Part shown: in pieces, positions 45,602 through 58,330 of the stretch
How positions within the stretch are numbered: position 1 is the first letter of the stretch
Layout of the letters: each line of letters starts with the position of its first letter
Origin: Allium sativum
Taxonomy: Eukaryota > Streptophyta > Magnoliopsida > Asparagales > Amaryllidaceae
NCBI GenBank assembly: GCA_030737875.1
Contig: CM060922.1
Span: forward strand, 303,295,456-303,359,455
DNA length: 64,000 nt
Direction: 5' to 3'
The notes under the pieces: generated by a model
The model's input: only the letters and a program-made list of their open reading frames with translations
Told to the model about the DNA's origin: nothing
The model's database searches: none
Made by a program: the position numbers and the translations under genes

Positions 45602-48600
45602 TGTAACAACCCGAAAATCTGGGCCAGTTTAAAATTTTTATTTTGGCAATTTTAACGAATTTTGAACATTTAAAATGAATTATTTTAAATAATATCGACG
45701 AGAAATTTATTTTGAATAGAATTCGAACGTATATATTATATACGTCGTCGTTAGAATATAAATAATTACATATAATTATAAATAGAAATGAAAATGGCGT
45801 GGTAGTTCGATAATTCGATTTCAAACTTCTATTGAATGTACCGGGTGCAAAACAATCCGGATTTTAGCGAAACCAAAAATAATGGAATCTAATTGATGAT
45901 ATCTTTCCGACGAATCCGAAAAATTGAGATTTCATAGCGAGAATCAAAAGATATGTCCAGTTGAAAATTCTGAATAGTCGCTATGGAATTCAGGCCCTTA
46001 AAAATGGGAATTTTGCAAACGACCTCGGATTTCGACGAAACCACTTTTGTTGGATCCGTGATGTCAAGTTATTGCTAGATTCCAATTTTCATAATTTTTC
46101 GAATCAATATGTGAGCGTAGCAAAGGAAAACGCGTTCGACCATTTTCAGTTGATTTTAATCGACTGGAAAATGGCCATTTTTCCAACGGTCTCAGAATTC
46201 GACGAAACTAGTTTTGTTAGGACCGTATCGTCAATACGAAGCTAGAAAATATTTTTCTGGAATTTTTAGAGTTAGTATGTGACCCCGGTAAATTGAAATA
46301 CGCGTTCAAATTCAATATATAGAGTTATATGTTGATTTTAACGGAAACTGATCGAAATGATCGAATCAGCCTACGATACATATCCCATTGTGTTCGGAAT
46401 GAGGGTAATTAGCTATGGACGACAGGTGGTGGGTCTCGTTTCGAGGTCGAAATAAAAAGTACCTTTTTGAAATTAAATAGATATATAATATAATAAAATA
46501 AAACCTTTTCATTTAAAACCCCTCCCCTTTTTTTGTTTATTTTTCCTCGGTCAAAAATAGAAGGTGCCCCCTTTTCTTTTCAATGTCTTCTTCCTCGACC
46601 GAATCGGAGGCGTTGCCTCCCTCTACCGCGCCTCAGCGCCCATCGCCGTCGCCTCCCCTTACTCTGCCGCGGCCATCGATTCCCCCCCCCCTTCGTTCCT
46701 CCGTCCAGCTGAAGCCCACGCTCCACGAAAACCCAAACCCGCGTCGCACCTCCGACCAACTTACCCCCGCCCGATCTGGTAGCGCCTCCTCCCTCCAATC
46801 CGATGCCCCACCACTTACGAGCAGCCGCCGCCAATTTCGAGGCACCTCAGACCTCCATCGTGGGTTCGAGACCACCATTCAGTCGAGACCGCGCTGAACC
46901 AAAACCCCCTGCTGCACTGTGAGGCTTCCTCTCCTTTCTTTTAGTTTTTTTATTTTATTTTATTTCATTTTATTCATGAAAGGCAATAAAAATAAATGAT
47001 TTTATTTACATAGATACTTAGTGTAAAATACGATTAAAAATATGTTTTCTTTGCTGAAATAAAATAGTGATTTTTATACTAGGAAAATATGTGATTTTTA
47101 GTCATGAAGAGGTACGATTTTTAATAGAGGAAAGATCAGATCTTTAAGATAGTAAAGATAAGATTTTTAAATAAATGAAAGGTAGGATTTTTATATTTTT
47201 AAAGTAATAAAAATATGATTTTTATATTTTTAAAATATTAAAAATATAATGTTTGTTATGTAGAAGATGCAAAAATATGATTTTTGTTTATGTAGAGAAT
47301 TAAAAATATAATTTTTACATGATAGGAATATTAGAAATAAATTCTTTACATTAGAAAAGGCGAAATCTTTGTATAGATAGTAGCGTTAGAAAAATTCGAT
47401 TTTTATATAGATAGTAGCGTTAGTAAAAATTCGTTTTTTATATATTGAATCGCGAAGTAAAAATTCGATTTTTATATATTGAATAGCGAAGTAAAAATTC
47501 GATTTTTACTTATGTAGAGAATACGGGCAACGAAGATGATAAAAAGCGAGAACGACGAAGATTTCTATAAATGAAGTGTCGTGAAATTGGATAGCTATCG
47601 GTGAGAACCTCTCACTCTAAATTTCTTTTTCTAGTTATATATATATATACTAGGATGCAGACGGTGCTTAGCAGCACCTGACACCCGTCATCCACAGACA
47701 ATGGATGGCTTGTATGCTTGTTTGATGTGTTGTGAAATTTGTTTGTGTTGTTGATGTGAAATCGATAATATAAATTAATGTGTTGAAAGGAAATAAAATA
47801 TTTATATAGTTAAAAATATTTTATCGTTAAAAATATTTTTTTTTCGTGAAAGTGAATAAATAAATATTTATAAACAAATCGGCCGATTTGTTTATATACA
47901 CTGATTTGACTGATATTGATTGGGTCGATAAATTTTATACATCGCCCAACTGCACAAATAAAAATACGTGTTTGTTGATTTGAAACCCCACACGGGTGTT
48001 GGGATGATATTTGGCGTACACTAATCCCAATTATTTAATTATTGTCGATCGATTGGTCGACAGGCTGTGTAAGCGTTAATTATTTATATTTGATGCTTAT
48101 GCAGTTGTGTGGTGCACTTTGGATGATGGTTGATTGTTTATCTTTGCTATTATATACATGTGTTGTATGGAATCCATATAATTAACGTTATATGGTAATA
48201 GATTGGGCCTCATTCCAATCGGGAAAATAATGAATATTATAAAAGAAAATTCATGTGTTGAATATAAAAATATTCATGTGTTGAAACTATTCATGTGTTG
48301 AGTGAAATATTTTATACAATGAAATTTACATCTTTATCATATTTAAAATTAGAACTACTTCACGGTGGAGTCTAATTGAAAATCAAACGATAGATACCAT
48401 AATTTTATAAAATATTTTACATAACAAAAATAGTGATGTGTTGACAGTACTCATGTGTTGAGATTAGTCGTGTGTTGAAAGAAATATAGATTCATGTGTT
48501 GAATGGAATATATATATATATATATATATATATTCATTGTTGAATAGAATAACGAATTTATTGAAATATATATAGCCGTGTTGATTAGAGTTGCGCTATT

Positions 48601-51600
48601 TTGACGTGAACGATATTTATATCGATTTTATTCGTTTTATAATGAATATTGAAAAGTGATTTCAAAATATAATATTTTGAAATGAAATTCAAATTAAATT
48701 AGATTAAAATTCAAATTGAAATTTTATTGAATCAATTTTAAATGAATTCGAATCGAATAGAAAATGAATTCGATTCGAATTGAATAGAAAGTGAATTTGA
48801 ATTCGAATTGAATGGAAATGAATTCAAATTGAATTAAATTGAAATTGAATTAAAAACGAATTGAAATCGTTTCGAATGAAATTTAAAACGAACTGAAATT
48901 GAATTGAAATCAATTTGAAATGAATTCGAATTGAATTGAAATCAAATCGATTTGAAATTGAATGTAGCATTGAAATGGTTTTGAAAACGAATTTAAAACG
49001 ATTTATAAAATACGTTTTAAAAGGAAATCGACGAAATATATATAATATATATATATTATATATATATAATGGCCTGAATAGAACGCGTCGCGCCGCGGCA
49101 GTTCGTGAATTTCGACCATTGACTTCCAATTAACATTACGGGAGATCCGACCGTCGGATTCTCCTAAAACCGGAACCGTTGGGTTCGTATCGAAAAGAGC
49201 TTTCCAATGAATATTAGAAATTTGAAATCTAACGGTTGGATTTGGAATTATGTCCAAATCAAATTTAGAAAAGGTTGTTGTAAGTGCAGTTCGATGGCCG
49301 TTGATGGAAATCGACTGTACGGGCCTTGATAAAATTATTAAAAATATCTATAATTTGTGTAAAATCATAAGAAGTGAATTGGTAAAAATTGGGCTGAAGA
49401 ATTCCACATTTTAAAGGATTAAAATAGATTTTTGTCGAAATGAACTAGTTTTGAACTAGAATTAAAATCAATTTATTTTTGAAATAAACGAATTGAATTT
49501 GAAAGTGATTTTAAAAATAATCAATATTCCCAATACGTGAATTGGACTGGAGCTGAATCGAAATTATCTTTGGAATATTTATATGTTGGATTTCGTGACT
49601 ATACAGATATTGTTATGGGAATTTGAAAGATATATTTTATATCGTTATTTCCAATACGATATTTGTTGGTTTCAGAATTTAATATTGAATATAAGCCGGT
49701 ATATTTTCTTTTCAGATCCTTCTATTTAATATCAAATGTGATTTGGGTTTATCGTGGATCGTGTTTTAGATGACATTGGTTCTTTAACCCAGTTAAAGGC
49801 AGGATGTTGATTTTTGAGAAGATTAAAACTAAGTGGAGTTTCAATGAATCTTTAATTAGATTAAAATGTGAATTGATAACTTAAATTATCAAATCTGAAA
49901 AGTGATCGAGAATGGAGTATCACCAGTTTTGCTCCAAAGCGATAGTTAAATCTTTAATTAGATTTGAACGTGAAATGGTAATTAATTTTACCGATAACAT
50001 CTTGGTGTTAGACATGGAGTATTACCAGTTTTTCTCCATGGGATATATAGGTTGGGATTTGAAAATAAAATAAATAATTACTTCAGTGTGGTTCGCTAAT
50101 CCCGATTAGTTTGAAATGATATCCAAAGGAAGATTATATAATAAATTTAGAAGAATTTATCTTGGATAAAATTAATGGGAACCTTTCCCTAAGAATGTGA
50201 TTTTGGTGAATAAAAGAATATTCTGAATTGGAATGAGGCGTTTGTTGCGTTTGTGTAACATTTGCTTATCATATACGTGGGTTATTCAGAAAGGCCGGGT
50301 TTATACCCATTCTGAATAACCGATTCGACGAGATGTCGAAGATGAAGACGGTGGTTGAAGACCGGAAGTCTTCACATCGTTTGGGTGATTACTGATGATC
50401 TTGATTGGGCTGTACACCCAAGATGAGGGAAACAGTTGGTGATCGTCCAGACGTACTTGGAGATCGATGGATATGCGAGGAAAGTGCCTCCGGTTTCGTT
50501 CAGACCCAGAACGAACTTGTAAATGGATTGTGTGTCTGACATTGGATTTTATTCTGTGTTGATTGATCTCTATTAAATATACATCTGTTTGGCGGCGGAG
50601 AATTTATTCTCTTGCTTAACGCCCTTCTCTGAGACGTACGAGCTCAGAGGTTGTATATCGATGGACATCAGTCGCATGGAGTGAATTTCCAGTGTGGCAC
50701 GCGTAAGTGGCAATTGATCAGGGCTTCTGTTGAAAAGCAAAATCTTGTGGTTGATGATCAAAGCACGGCCTGTGTGGCGTAGCTTTGTGTATAACGTGAA
50801 TTCGTGAGCCTCAGACCTCGGTATGAGTCAAAAACGAGATACGGACCCAAGGAGTGCACGACGTTTCTTTCTAGCTAGGGTGGTGTCAGTGACCTACCAG
50901 CCCTGACATTTATATACTTTTCACCTGTGTGGTTGTTGGATACGAGGCGCCTCGGATATAGGTCTGTAAGGACCGGGAAACGTGTGTTCAGGAATAACTA
51001 ATCCTCAAAAGTAAGAGAGGACCGGCCTTGGAGGTTCCAAAGGATCAGAGTGGGGTCCTGAGGCATTGCTAGAGTGTCTCGAACGCGGAGAGGAGCTTGC
51101 CCCTTGCCTCGACTCACGACGGAAATCCAATTTCCAATACGTGATATTGTGGTTTTAATTGTAGAACTAGTATGGCGACATGATATATGGTACCCATGCC
51201 GTCTATGATTGATATTTATGATTGAAAATGTTTTGACACTATACACTTATAATAGTATCAAATGATTTGTTTTAAACGTACCAAGCATGTTTGGCTATTA
51301 TAAGGGAAAACCCTATCCTCCGGCTTGCGTTGCATTGTGTGATGGGACCTGGGTCTTATAATAGCTTCATTTTTCCAAAGAGCATTGCGTTGTTTTGTTA
51401 TATGCACTAGTATTCTTGGGAGGAAACCCGTTCCGTGTTATACGGCGTGGTCCCTTGAATTGCTCTCTTTTAAAGTAAAGTTTTAAATACTGTTTTAGTT
51501 CTCACACCAGTCACATGACTGACCTGGAGTTTATTGTTTTAACCTAAACTCTGGGTGCCCCTATTTTCGACACGGGCAGCTAGTAGTTTTGGTTTTGCAG

Positions 51601-51882
51601 ATTTATATTCACAGGGTCCTGATTTATAGCTGGAACGATATCCGGAAAGCTCTGTATCCGTGTATCACTTTCAGTTGTGTTTTGTATATTTTTCCGCTGC
51701 TATGTAATTTATTGTAATCTCTGATATTTGTCGAATGTAATTTATTCATTTATACTCTGTATATTCCTGTATCTGATGGAATTGTTGTAATAACAATGAA
51801 ATGTTCTTCTGTATGCGTTCTATTTTGTCTTGTCCTCAATTCTATCCGTGCTTTCCTTCACGGGGAAGTTCGGGTCGTCTCA
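45602..51882 (+). repeat. 3' LTR of the LARD (6,281 bp)
   Basis: It is the partner of 38309-44569. The two differ by scattered substitutions, a longer (AT)n run near 48510-48532 and small indels, so the insertion is not recent. The hairpin cassette is at 49140-49164. Confidence 0.95.
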
Positions 51883-51887
51883 ATATG

Positions 51888-51981
51888 TGTGTGTGTATTC
51901 TAGATAGATATGTTAATACATAATTTATAATAAATTAATATTGAAATTAGGTTGTTGTCATCAAAACTCCATTTCCCAACA
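51888..51981 (-). repeat. Copia 3' LTR, proximal part
   Basis: On the minus strand it starts TGTTGGGAAATGGAG at 51981 and is cut after 94 bp by the LARD. It continues at 38308 downwards. Confidence 0.85.
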
Positions 51982-51992
51982 ATCTCCCCCTT
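51982..51992 (-). other. Polypurine tract of the copia element
   Basis: Minus-strand AAGGGGGAGAT directly before the LTR start TGTTGGG. Confidence 0.88.
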
Positions 51993-52364
51993 TTGATGAT
52001 GACAACCCTAGTTTATAAAATATTCATACATGTTGATGCCAATCTTTCTAATAGTCCTCTGTCAATATGAATCCTATATACTCTACTTAAACTAAGTCTA
52101 TATTTTATAATTTCTCCCCCTTTGGCATTATCTCCCTATCTAAAATTATTCTATGGTTTATAATATTTGATTCAATAATAATATACTTAATGTATATATT
52201 ACTCACCCTACATACATCATACTTAACAAACTATTTAAATGCTTACAAAGGATAAAACAAGCATTAAATTAAACAGTTTTTAATACAAACGATACACACT
52301 AAAGAAAATTACACAAACAACTATACATGTACTATACCAAATAAACGAAAAAGAATCCTATCTT

Positions 52365-52853
52365 CTAATGATTCTTTACGATAGGAGATTTATGGATTGG
52401 ACAATTGAGGCAATAGAGGCAAAAATCCCCATTTCGTTCAATTATATTTCCATGATGATCGAATGAGACTTCACCAACGCATACAACTTGATCATCCTCG
52501 TCCATGACTTCTTGTTGTGCCTCTTATGGTTCCTCTTCTTCCATCATTTCTTCCTCCTCCTCCTCTTCCTCTAGTTCATATTCCATTGCTGGATTATCAT
52601 CTTCGATGATGACTGGATTCACTTGATTATCCATTATGAACTTATGGAGATTCTGCATCATCTTTCGTTGTTTAATTTGCTCTTGATTCATGCGTATTTG
52701 AACTACTTGAATCTCAGCGAGCATTTGGAGAGCATATTCCATTTTCTCTTCTAATTTGATTACACGAGAGAGGTTAAAACATTGGAACGGACCTTCAGAT
52801 GGTCCAGTGGAAAATTCGGGGTTAACTTTGTTATTATAATTAGTGGAGGCCAA
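52365..52853 (-). pseudogene. Acidic coiled-coil-like ORF in the env-like position of the copia element
   Basis: The open frame at 52853-52524 encodes about 109 residues. A central helix-prone region rich in E, Q, M and K (about 35-75) is followed by a run of 20 or so mostly acidic residues. The first codon is TTG where ATG would be expected (TTGGCCTCCACT); the next in-frame methionine is residue 39. A TAA at 52524-52526 ends the frame, but it stays open for 52 more codons to TAG at 52365-52367, including FCLYCLNC. It was therefore probably longer, about 160 residues. It sits between pol and the 3' LTR, where Sireviruses often have an extra ORF sometimes called env-like. I see no signal peptide or membrane segment, so an envelope role is not supported here. 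Confidence 0.55.
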
Positions 52854-53097
52854 GATTTATTTTTTGTTTTGAGTTATTACAGAAGAGAAATAGGAGAGTC
52901 AAGAAGAAAATTCGAAGTGGAGAGTTTAAATGGTTATTGTAACTAACTTTTGGTGGGAATTAATTTTTAAAATCTGGTAGTTGTATGTCGACATAGCCTT
53001 TTATGTATGTCGACATGCATTCAATTTTATTTTTTTTCTTTTGATTTTTAATGTTATTCTTATATATATTAATATATTTTTGATTACTTTAGTTCAC

Positions 53098-54000
53098 TTA
53101 ATAAAAAAATCCTAATTCTCTTCTAAATTTAGTAAATGTTGCTTCGTTTAATGGTTTTGTTAATATATCTGCAATTTTTTATCTGTTTCTATAAATTCGA
53201 GTGAAATTCTCTTTGCTTATGTTATCTCTTAGAAAACGATGTCGTATATCAATATGTTTAGTTCGTGAGTGATGAGTTGGATTTTTAGATATATTTATAC
53301 CACTTGTATTATCGTAGTATATTGGTGATTCATTTATTTTTAATCTAAAACCATTTAGAGTTTATAGCATATATATTACTTGTAAACAAGCCAAAGCAGC
53401 AGAGATATATTCTACTTCAGTTGTTGATAAAGATACGGTATTTTTCTTTTTACTAAACAATGAGACTAGTGAATGTCCTAAGAAATGACATGTTCCACTA
53501 GTGCTTTACGATCGGATTTACATCCCGCATAATCAGCGTTACGACACGAAATTAAATCAAATGAATCATCCTTAGGATAAAATAATCCAAAGTTTGAGGT
53601 ATGTTTTACATATCTTAGACTACGTTTTATGACTTTTATGTGTTTCCTTAGATGCGATTGATATCTTGCACAGAGACATACACTATGCATTGTATCTGGT
53701 CTACTAGCGGTTATATACAATAGCGATCCCATCATTCCTCTATATAATTTTTTATCAACGTCTTTTGACGTATAATCTTTACTTAAGACTATATTAGTTG
53801 CCATTGGTATTGGTCTCCCATTAGTTGTTGTTAAATTATATTTATTAATTAAATGTCTTGCGTATTTTTCTTGATTAATAAATTTCCATTCTCTAATTGA
53901 TGAATTTGTAAGCCTAAGAAGAATGTTAGTTCTCCCATATGACTCATATCAAATTCTTGGGTCATAATATCTGAAAATTCTTTATTCATCTTATTATTTT
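53098..54000 (-). pseudogene. pol: Copia RT C-terminus and RNase H remnant
   Basis: Similarity starts within RT at MGELTFFLGLQI (about 53920) and continues through YRGMMGSLLYITASRPD to NADYAGCKSDRK. A one-base loss near 53509 shifts the frame; RNase H then continues with SLSTTEVEY, THHSRTKHID and ADILTKPL, ending at TAA 53098-53100. Two more in-frame stops lie in that part. The YVDD catalytic region of RT is absent. Confidence 0.85.
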
Positions 54001-54061
54001 GTTTCATTAACTTTATTTTCACGTTCATCTTTGTTGTGTTATGTTATATTTTTATAATTTT
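54001..54061 (-). other. Deletion scar in copia pol
   Basis: The integrase tail motif NVSFDE near 54062-54080 is followed within about 100 bp by RT C-terminal similarity. Roughly the first two thirds of RT, including YVDD, has been lost between them. Confidence 0.65.
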
Positions 54062-54716
54062 CGTCAAAGGACACGTTTAAGGTTTTTTCTATAGTATTGG
54101 TTCTTGAATTGAAAACTCTATATGCCTTACTTCTCTCTGAATATCCAAAATATTCCTTTATCGGATTTCGAGTCAAATTTCTAAAATTTATTTAGTATTA
54201 AGTATAAACCATTTACTTCCAAATATTTAAAATATGGTACTTTTGGTTTCTTATTATACAAAAGTTTATATGGTGTTTTATGAGTTAAGGGTATGATTAA
54301 AATCCTATTTAAAATATAACAAGCTGTTGCAACAGCCTCAGGCCACAAATTTCTGCGTAAATTACTACCAGGTAACATAGTTCTCGCACACTGTTGTATC
54401 GTCCTATTCTTATGTTCAACTACTCCATTTTGTTTGGGGATTCTAGGGACAGAAAAATTATGGGTTATTCCTTTTTTATTACAAATTTTTCAAAATTTTT
54501 GTTTTTGAATTCTCCACTATGGTCACTACGTATTTTTTTGAATTTTAAGGATAATAAGTTTTGAATTCTTTTAGCAAAAGTTTTAAATTGATCAAAAGCA
54601 TCACTTTTATTTTTAAGAAACAAAGTCCAAGTAAAGCTAGAAAAATTGTCGACTATTACGTAAACATATCTATTGTGGTTTATTGATTGGGTTTGGGATG
54701 GACCGAATAAATCCAT
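54062..54716 (-). pseudogene. pol: Copia integrase core remnant
   Basis: It begins MDLFGPSQT at the window-side cut, with the first catalytic aspartate. The second aspartate is in IRSDHSGEF near 54520. A frame change near 54470 precedes the glutamate region PKQNGVVEH. The post-core motif NLWPEAVATACYILNR follows (about 54290-54350), then tail text to NVSFDE. The zinc-binding N-terminus lies beyond element C. Confidence 0.85.
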
Positions 54717-55599
54717 GTGTAATGACCCAGAAAATCTGAACCAATTTAAAAATTTTAAATTGGCTAAAATAATGGATTTTAAATATTTAAAATAAATATT
54801 TTAAATAATAGCAATGAGAAGTGAGTTTGAATCGACATTTGAAAACGAATATAATTAATTATAATTATAAACAAGGCCTGAAAAGGCGCTGCAGTTTCAA
54901 AAATTGAATTCAAACTTTGTCAGACTGTACCGGGTGCAAAACAAAACGGATTTTAGTGAAACCAAAAATATTTAAATCTGTTAGTGAATACCTTTCTAAC
55001 GAATCTGAAGAATCGAATTTTCATAGCGGAAAGCAAAAGTTATGGCCGAATGAATTTTCAGAAAGGTCGCTATGGAATTTATATAGCCCGTGAAATTGGC
55101 CATTTTGCATACGACCTCGGAATTCGACGAAACCCCTTTTGTTGGATCCGGGATGTGAAGTTATTGCTATGTTTCAAATTTCATAATTTTTGAAGCTAAT
55201 ATGTGAGTGTGGCAAAGGAAAATGTGTTTTGGTCAATTACAGTTAAATTGGATCGACCAGAAATGGGCCTTTTTGCAAACGGTCTCAGAATTTGACGAAA
55301 CTAGTTTTGTTGGGACCGTATCGTCAAAACATAGCTAGATTTATTTTTCTGGAATTTTTCGAATCAGTTTGTGGCCCTGGCAAATTGAAATGTATGTTCA
55401 AATCGAATGTTGAATGTTTTATATTTTAATTTAAAGGAAAACTGACTGAAACAATCGAATTGGCCTACGAAACATATCCCATTGTGTTCGGAATGGGGGT
55501 AATTAGCTAGGGGCGATAATCGTTGAGTTTGAATTGGAGTTCAAATGCGAAGTTTACTTTTAGAATTAAAATTGAATAAAATAATAATATAATTTATTA

Positions 55600-56020
55600 T
55601 AATTATCCCTAAACCAAACCCCAAACCCTAGACTAGTGTTCAGCCGCCGCTCCATGCGATGAACGGCCGATTTCATCACAAATTCATCCTCAATTTTCGC
55701 TCCATCCACACCATATTATCCAAATCTTCCAACTGGAATCCGTTGAGGGTGGTGAGGGCTTGAACTTCAACGGTTGGGATCAAATTTAATAGGGTAAATC
55801 GAGAGGATTTGGGGTCTGAAACCGCCGGCGTCGGGTGGATTTTTGGAGCTCTAGGCGGGCTCGAGTTTCGAGGTAGGGTGGCTGTAAGGAGCGCCTGCGA
55901 AGGCGCACACCATGGGCTGGTCGGATGGGTTGCCGGAATGCTCCAGTGGCGATGGGCGGTGGTCAACGCAGGGGAAGCATGGTCGATGGGTTATACAGCA
56001 GAAAGATGAAAGAGGGGTAA
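55600..56020 (+). other. GC-rich block within the element C LTR
   Basis: It starts with an AAACCCTAG string and is G+C-rich to about 56000, about 890 bp from the LTR start, the same distance as the GC-rich block in the LARD. The sequences do not look alike. A 96-codon open stretch on the minus strand (55676-55966) has no recognised motif. Confidence 0.45.
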
Positions 56021-56792
56021 AATATTTAGTTAATTAAATAATTAATTAATTATCCATTACTGTAATCAATGTATAAACTGACATAACTTCTCCATATGGT
56101 AACGAAATTCAGTGAAACAAGAGGCAGTGGACTCGTGTGAACGTCTTCTACATTTTAGAAGAGACCGCGCATTTTTCTGAGCCTTCTGCTATTTTTGGTG
56201 GAGTGGAACCCAGTGTGAGATTTATGATTTAAAAACAATATGGAAAACGACGATGTATAAATTATATAGTCGATGTATGAGTTATATAAGCGTTGTACAT
56301 CTCTTGTATAAGCGTTGTATAAGTTGTATGTTCGATGTATAAGTTATATATGCGTTGTAGAAATTATATATGTGTTGAAAAAGAAGTGAATTGCTATATA
56401 TAAATATATATATATATATACACCCTCGTCCACAAACCATGGACGATATTTATTGATTGTGATTGGTGTGAAAATTGATTGATAGCGAATGGTTGTTTGG
56501 GATTGTTTGTGGTTGATAATGATTGATTGTGGTTGAAAATTACCCGTTTGTGGTTGTTAAATATTTGGTTGAAACCACATAGGATTAGTTTGTGGAAATG
56601 AAATAAATATATACATGCCGCCTGCGTGCGAACTAGATGCATGATTCCCATTGTCAAAAACCGCGAGGTTTTAAGGTAGAGCGAGGAGCCGTACTAGGGA
56701 CGGTCCCAGTTTTAACTACCCTGCCGTTATGCTACCGAAATTTTGAATAATATTCATGTGTTTGAATTATTTTCATTTGCTGAAACTATATT

Positions 56793-57165
56793 TATTCATT
56801 GAATGGTATTCGTGTTTTAAATATAAAAATCACATTTTTATCTATATATAGAAACTATAGAAAACCTTCATGTGTTGAATCGATATTCATTCGTTGATTA
56901 GAAATTCATGTGTTGAATGGTATTCGTGTTTTAAATATAAAAATCACATTTTTATCTATATATAGAAACTATAGAAAACCTTCATGTGTTGAATCGATAT
57001 TCATTCGTTGATTAGAAATTCATGTGTTGAATGGTATTCGCGTTTTAAATATAAAAATCACATTTTTATCTATATATAGAAACTATAGAAAATCTTCATG
57101 TGTTGAATCGATATTCATTCGTTAGATTGAAATTCATGTGTTGAATGGTATTCCTGTTTCGAAAT
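56793..57165 (+). repeat. 114-bp tandem repeat, about three copies
   Basis: TTCATGTGTTGAATCGATAT begins at 56867, 56981 and 57095, an exact 114-bp step. Units contain ATTCATGTGTTGAAT strings that also occur singly in the LARD LTR (about 40950-41220). Confidence 0.9.
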
Positions 57166-57560
57166 AAATTGTTTTACAATAAAAATCCTATTTTTATCAC
57201 CTATATGAACTATATAAAATAATTCTGTTTTGAAATAAATGGTTTTACAATAAAAATCACTTTTTTTATCACTTATATAAACTATGTAAAATAATAGTGT
57301 TTTGAAATGAATTATTTTACAATAAAAATCACATTTTTATTACATACATGAATTGTTGAAATGTGAAGTGTTAAAAGTAGCAACTCATTCAAATAAATAT
57401 ATATGAGTTAAAATATTCATTAATTAGCTAATGATATGATTTTTGCCTATACATGCAACATTAGAATGAATGGTGTTTTTAAGCCAAATGGAATCAAATA
57501 TGAAGTTGAATAGAAAATGATAAGTGATAAGAACTATATATATGTACATGCATATTTATT

Positions 57561-57790
57561 GAATAGGTTATAGCGAAGGGGCTAGAGAAGAGGAATAAAA
57601 TTTTGTGCCCGACAAATAGGTACACATTTACTGTTTTGTTTAGGTGATGATTTTATGAGCCTGTTGGCTAGCCGCTTGGCCTTTACTTTTTCTTTTCGAC
57701 ATGAGACGCCCGTGTGGCTATTTGGGAATTTTCCCAGCCCCTCCCGTACAAAGGAGGTTATGGCGAATTTTTCCGAAATTTAAAGGCGTT
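57561..57790 (+). repeat. Block shared with the LARD internal region
   Basis: It contains CCGCTTGGCC, GATTTTATGAGCCT and GGAGGTTATGGCGAA strings that match 45225-45480 of the LARD in the same order. In the LARD this lies outside the LTR, next to the polypurine tract; in C it lies mid-LTR. Confidence 0.7.
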
Positions 57791-57849
57791 AGTGAAATAT
57801 TTGAAGTGAAAACGATATAGGAATTTTGGAATGAACTATATTTATATAA

Positions 57850-58082
57850 TTATATAAATATAAATAAAATTAGAATGAAACGTGGCCGTGCAGTTCGTGT
57901 TTTGAAACCGTGATTTCATACAACTAGTGCGGGAAATCCGACCATTGGATTTTCCCGAAACCGCAACCGTCGGGTTCGCCTTGGAAATATCTTTCCAACG
58001 GCACCAACTTTGTAAAAATCCAACAGTTGGATTGTCTGGAATGTTTAATTCAAATCTGAAGAAAAACAACGCCAGAAACGAT

Positions 58083-58114
<32 letters not shown>

Positions 58115-58330
58115 TATTTAATCGAATAACGACGCTGTAGTTCGTATTTTGAAATCGAAACTTCAAACGATTGTACCGGGAGATCCGACCGTCGGATTTT
58201 CCCAAAACTGGAACCGTTGGATTCGTTTTGAAAAGACCTTTCTAATGATGTAAATTTTGTAAAGATCCAACGGTTAGATTTTCATATATGTGTAAATCAA
58301 ATCTGAAGAAAAACAACGCCATGGCCGCGT
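57850..58330 (+). repeat. Two diverged copies of a ~240-bp cassette with hairpins
   Basis: Each copy runs from a GCAGTTCGT or GTAGTTCGT block through a GGGA(A/G)ATCC...GGATTTTCCC hairpin (57931-57956 and 58178-58203). Each ends at GAAGAAAAACAACGCCA, and an (AT)n run near 58083-58110 separates them. Related cassettes occur in the LARD LTRs and near 30698. Confidence 0.75.

Larger units (their letters stand above)
38309..51882 (+). mobile_element. LARD: non-autonomous LTR retrotransposon with 6.3-kb LTRs
   Basis: Perfect ATATG duplications lie at 38304-38308 and 51883-51887. The LTRs (38309-44569 and 45602-51882) start TGTAACAACCCG and end GGGTCGTCTCA. The internal region is only 1,032 bp, with a primer site and a polypurine tract but no recognisable gag or pol. 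It must therefore borrow proteins. LTR and leader sequences resemble element C, making C or a relative the likely partner. Orientation is from primer site and polypurine tract. Confidence 0.95.
37054..54717 (-). mobile_element. Sirevirus-like Ty1/copia element, twice interrupted, 5' part outside
   Basis: Read on the minus strand from 54717: integrase core, integrase tail, RT C-terminus, RNase H, an extra ORF, polypurine tract and 3' LTR. Integrase before RT is the copia order. The RNase H text (YRGMMGSLLYITASRPD) and the extra 3' ORF suggest the Sirevirus (SIRE/Maximus) group. The LARD splits its LTR and element C cuts its integrase. The RT core is deleted, so it is defective. Confidence 0.85.

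Noticed and set aside
55676..55966. A 96-codon minus-strand ORF in the element C LTR
   Set aside because: No motif, a GC-rich low-complexity context, and no counterpart in the LARD LTR.
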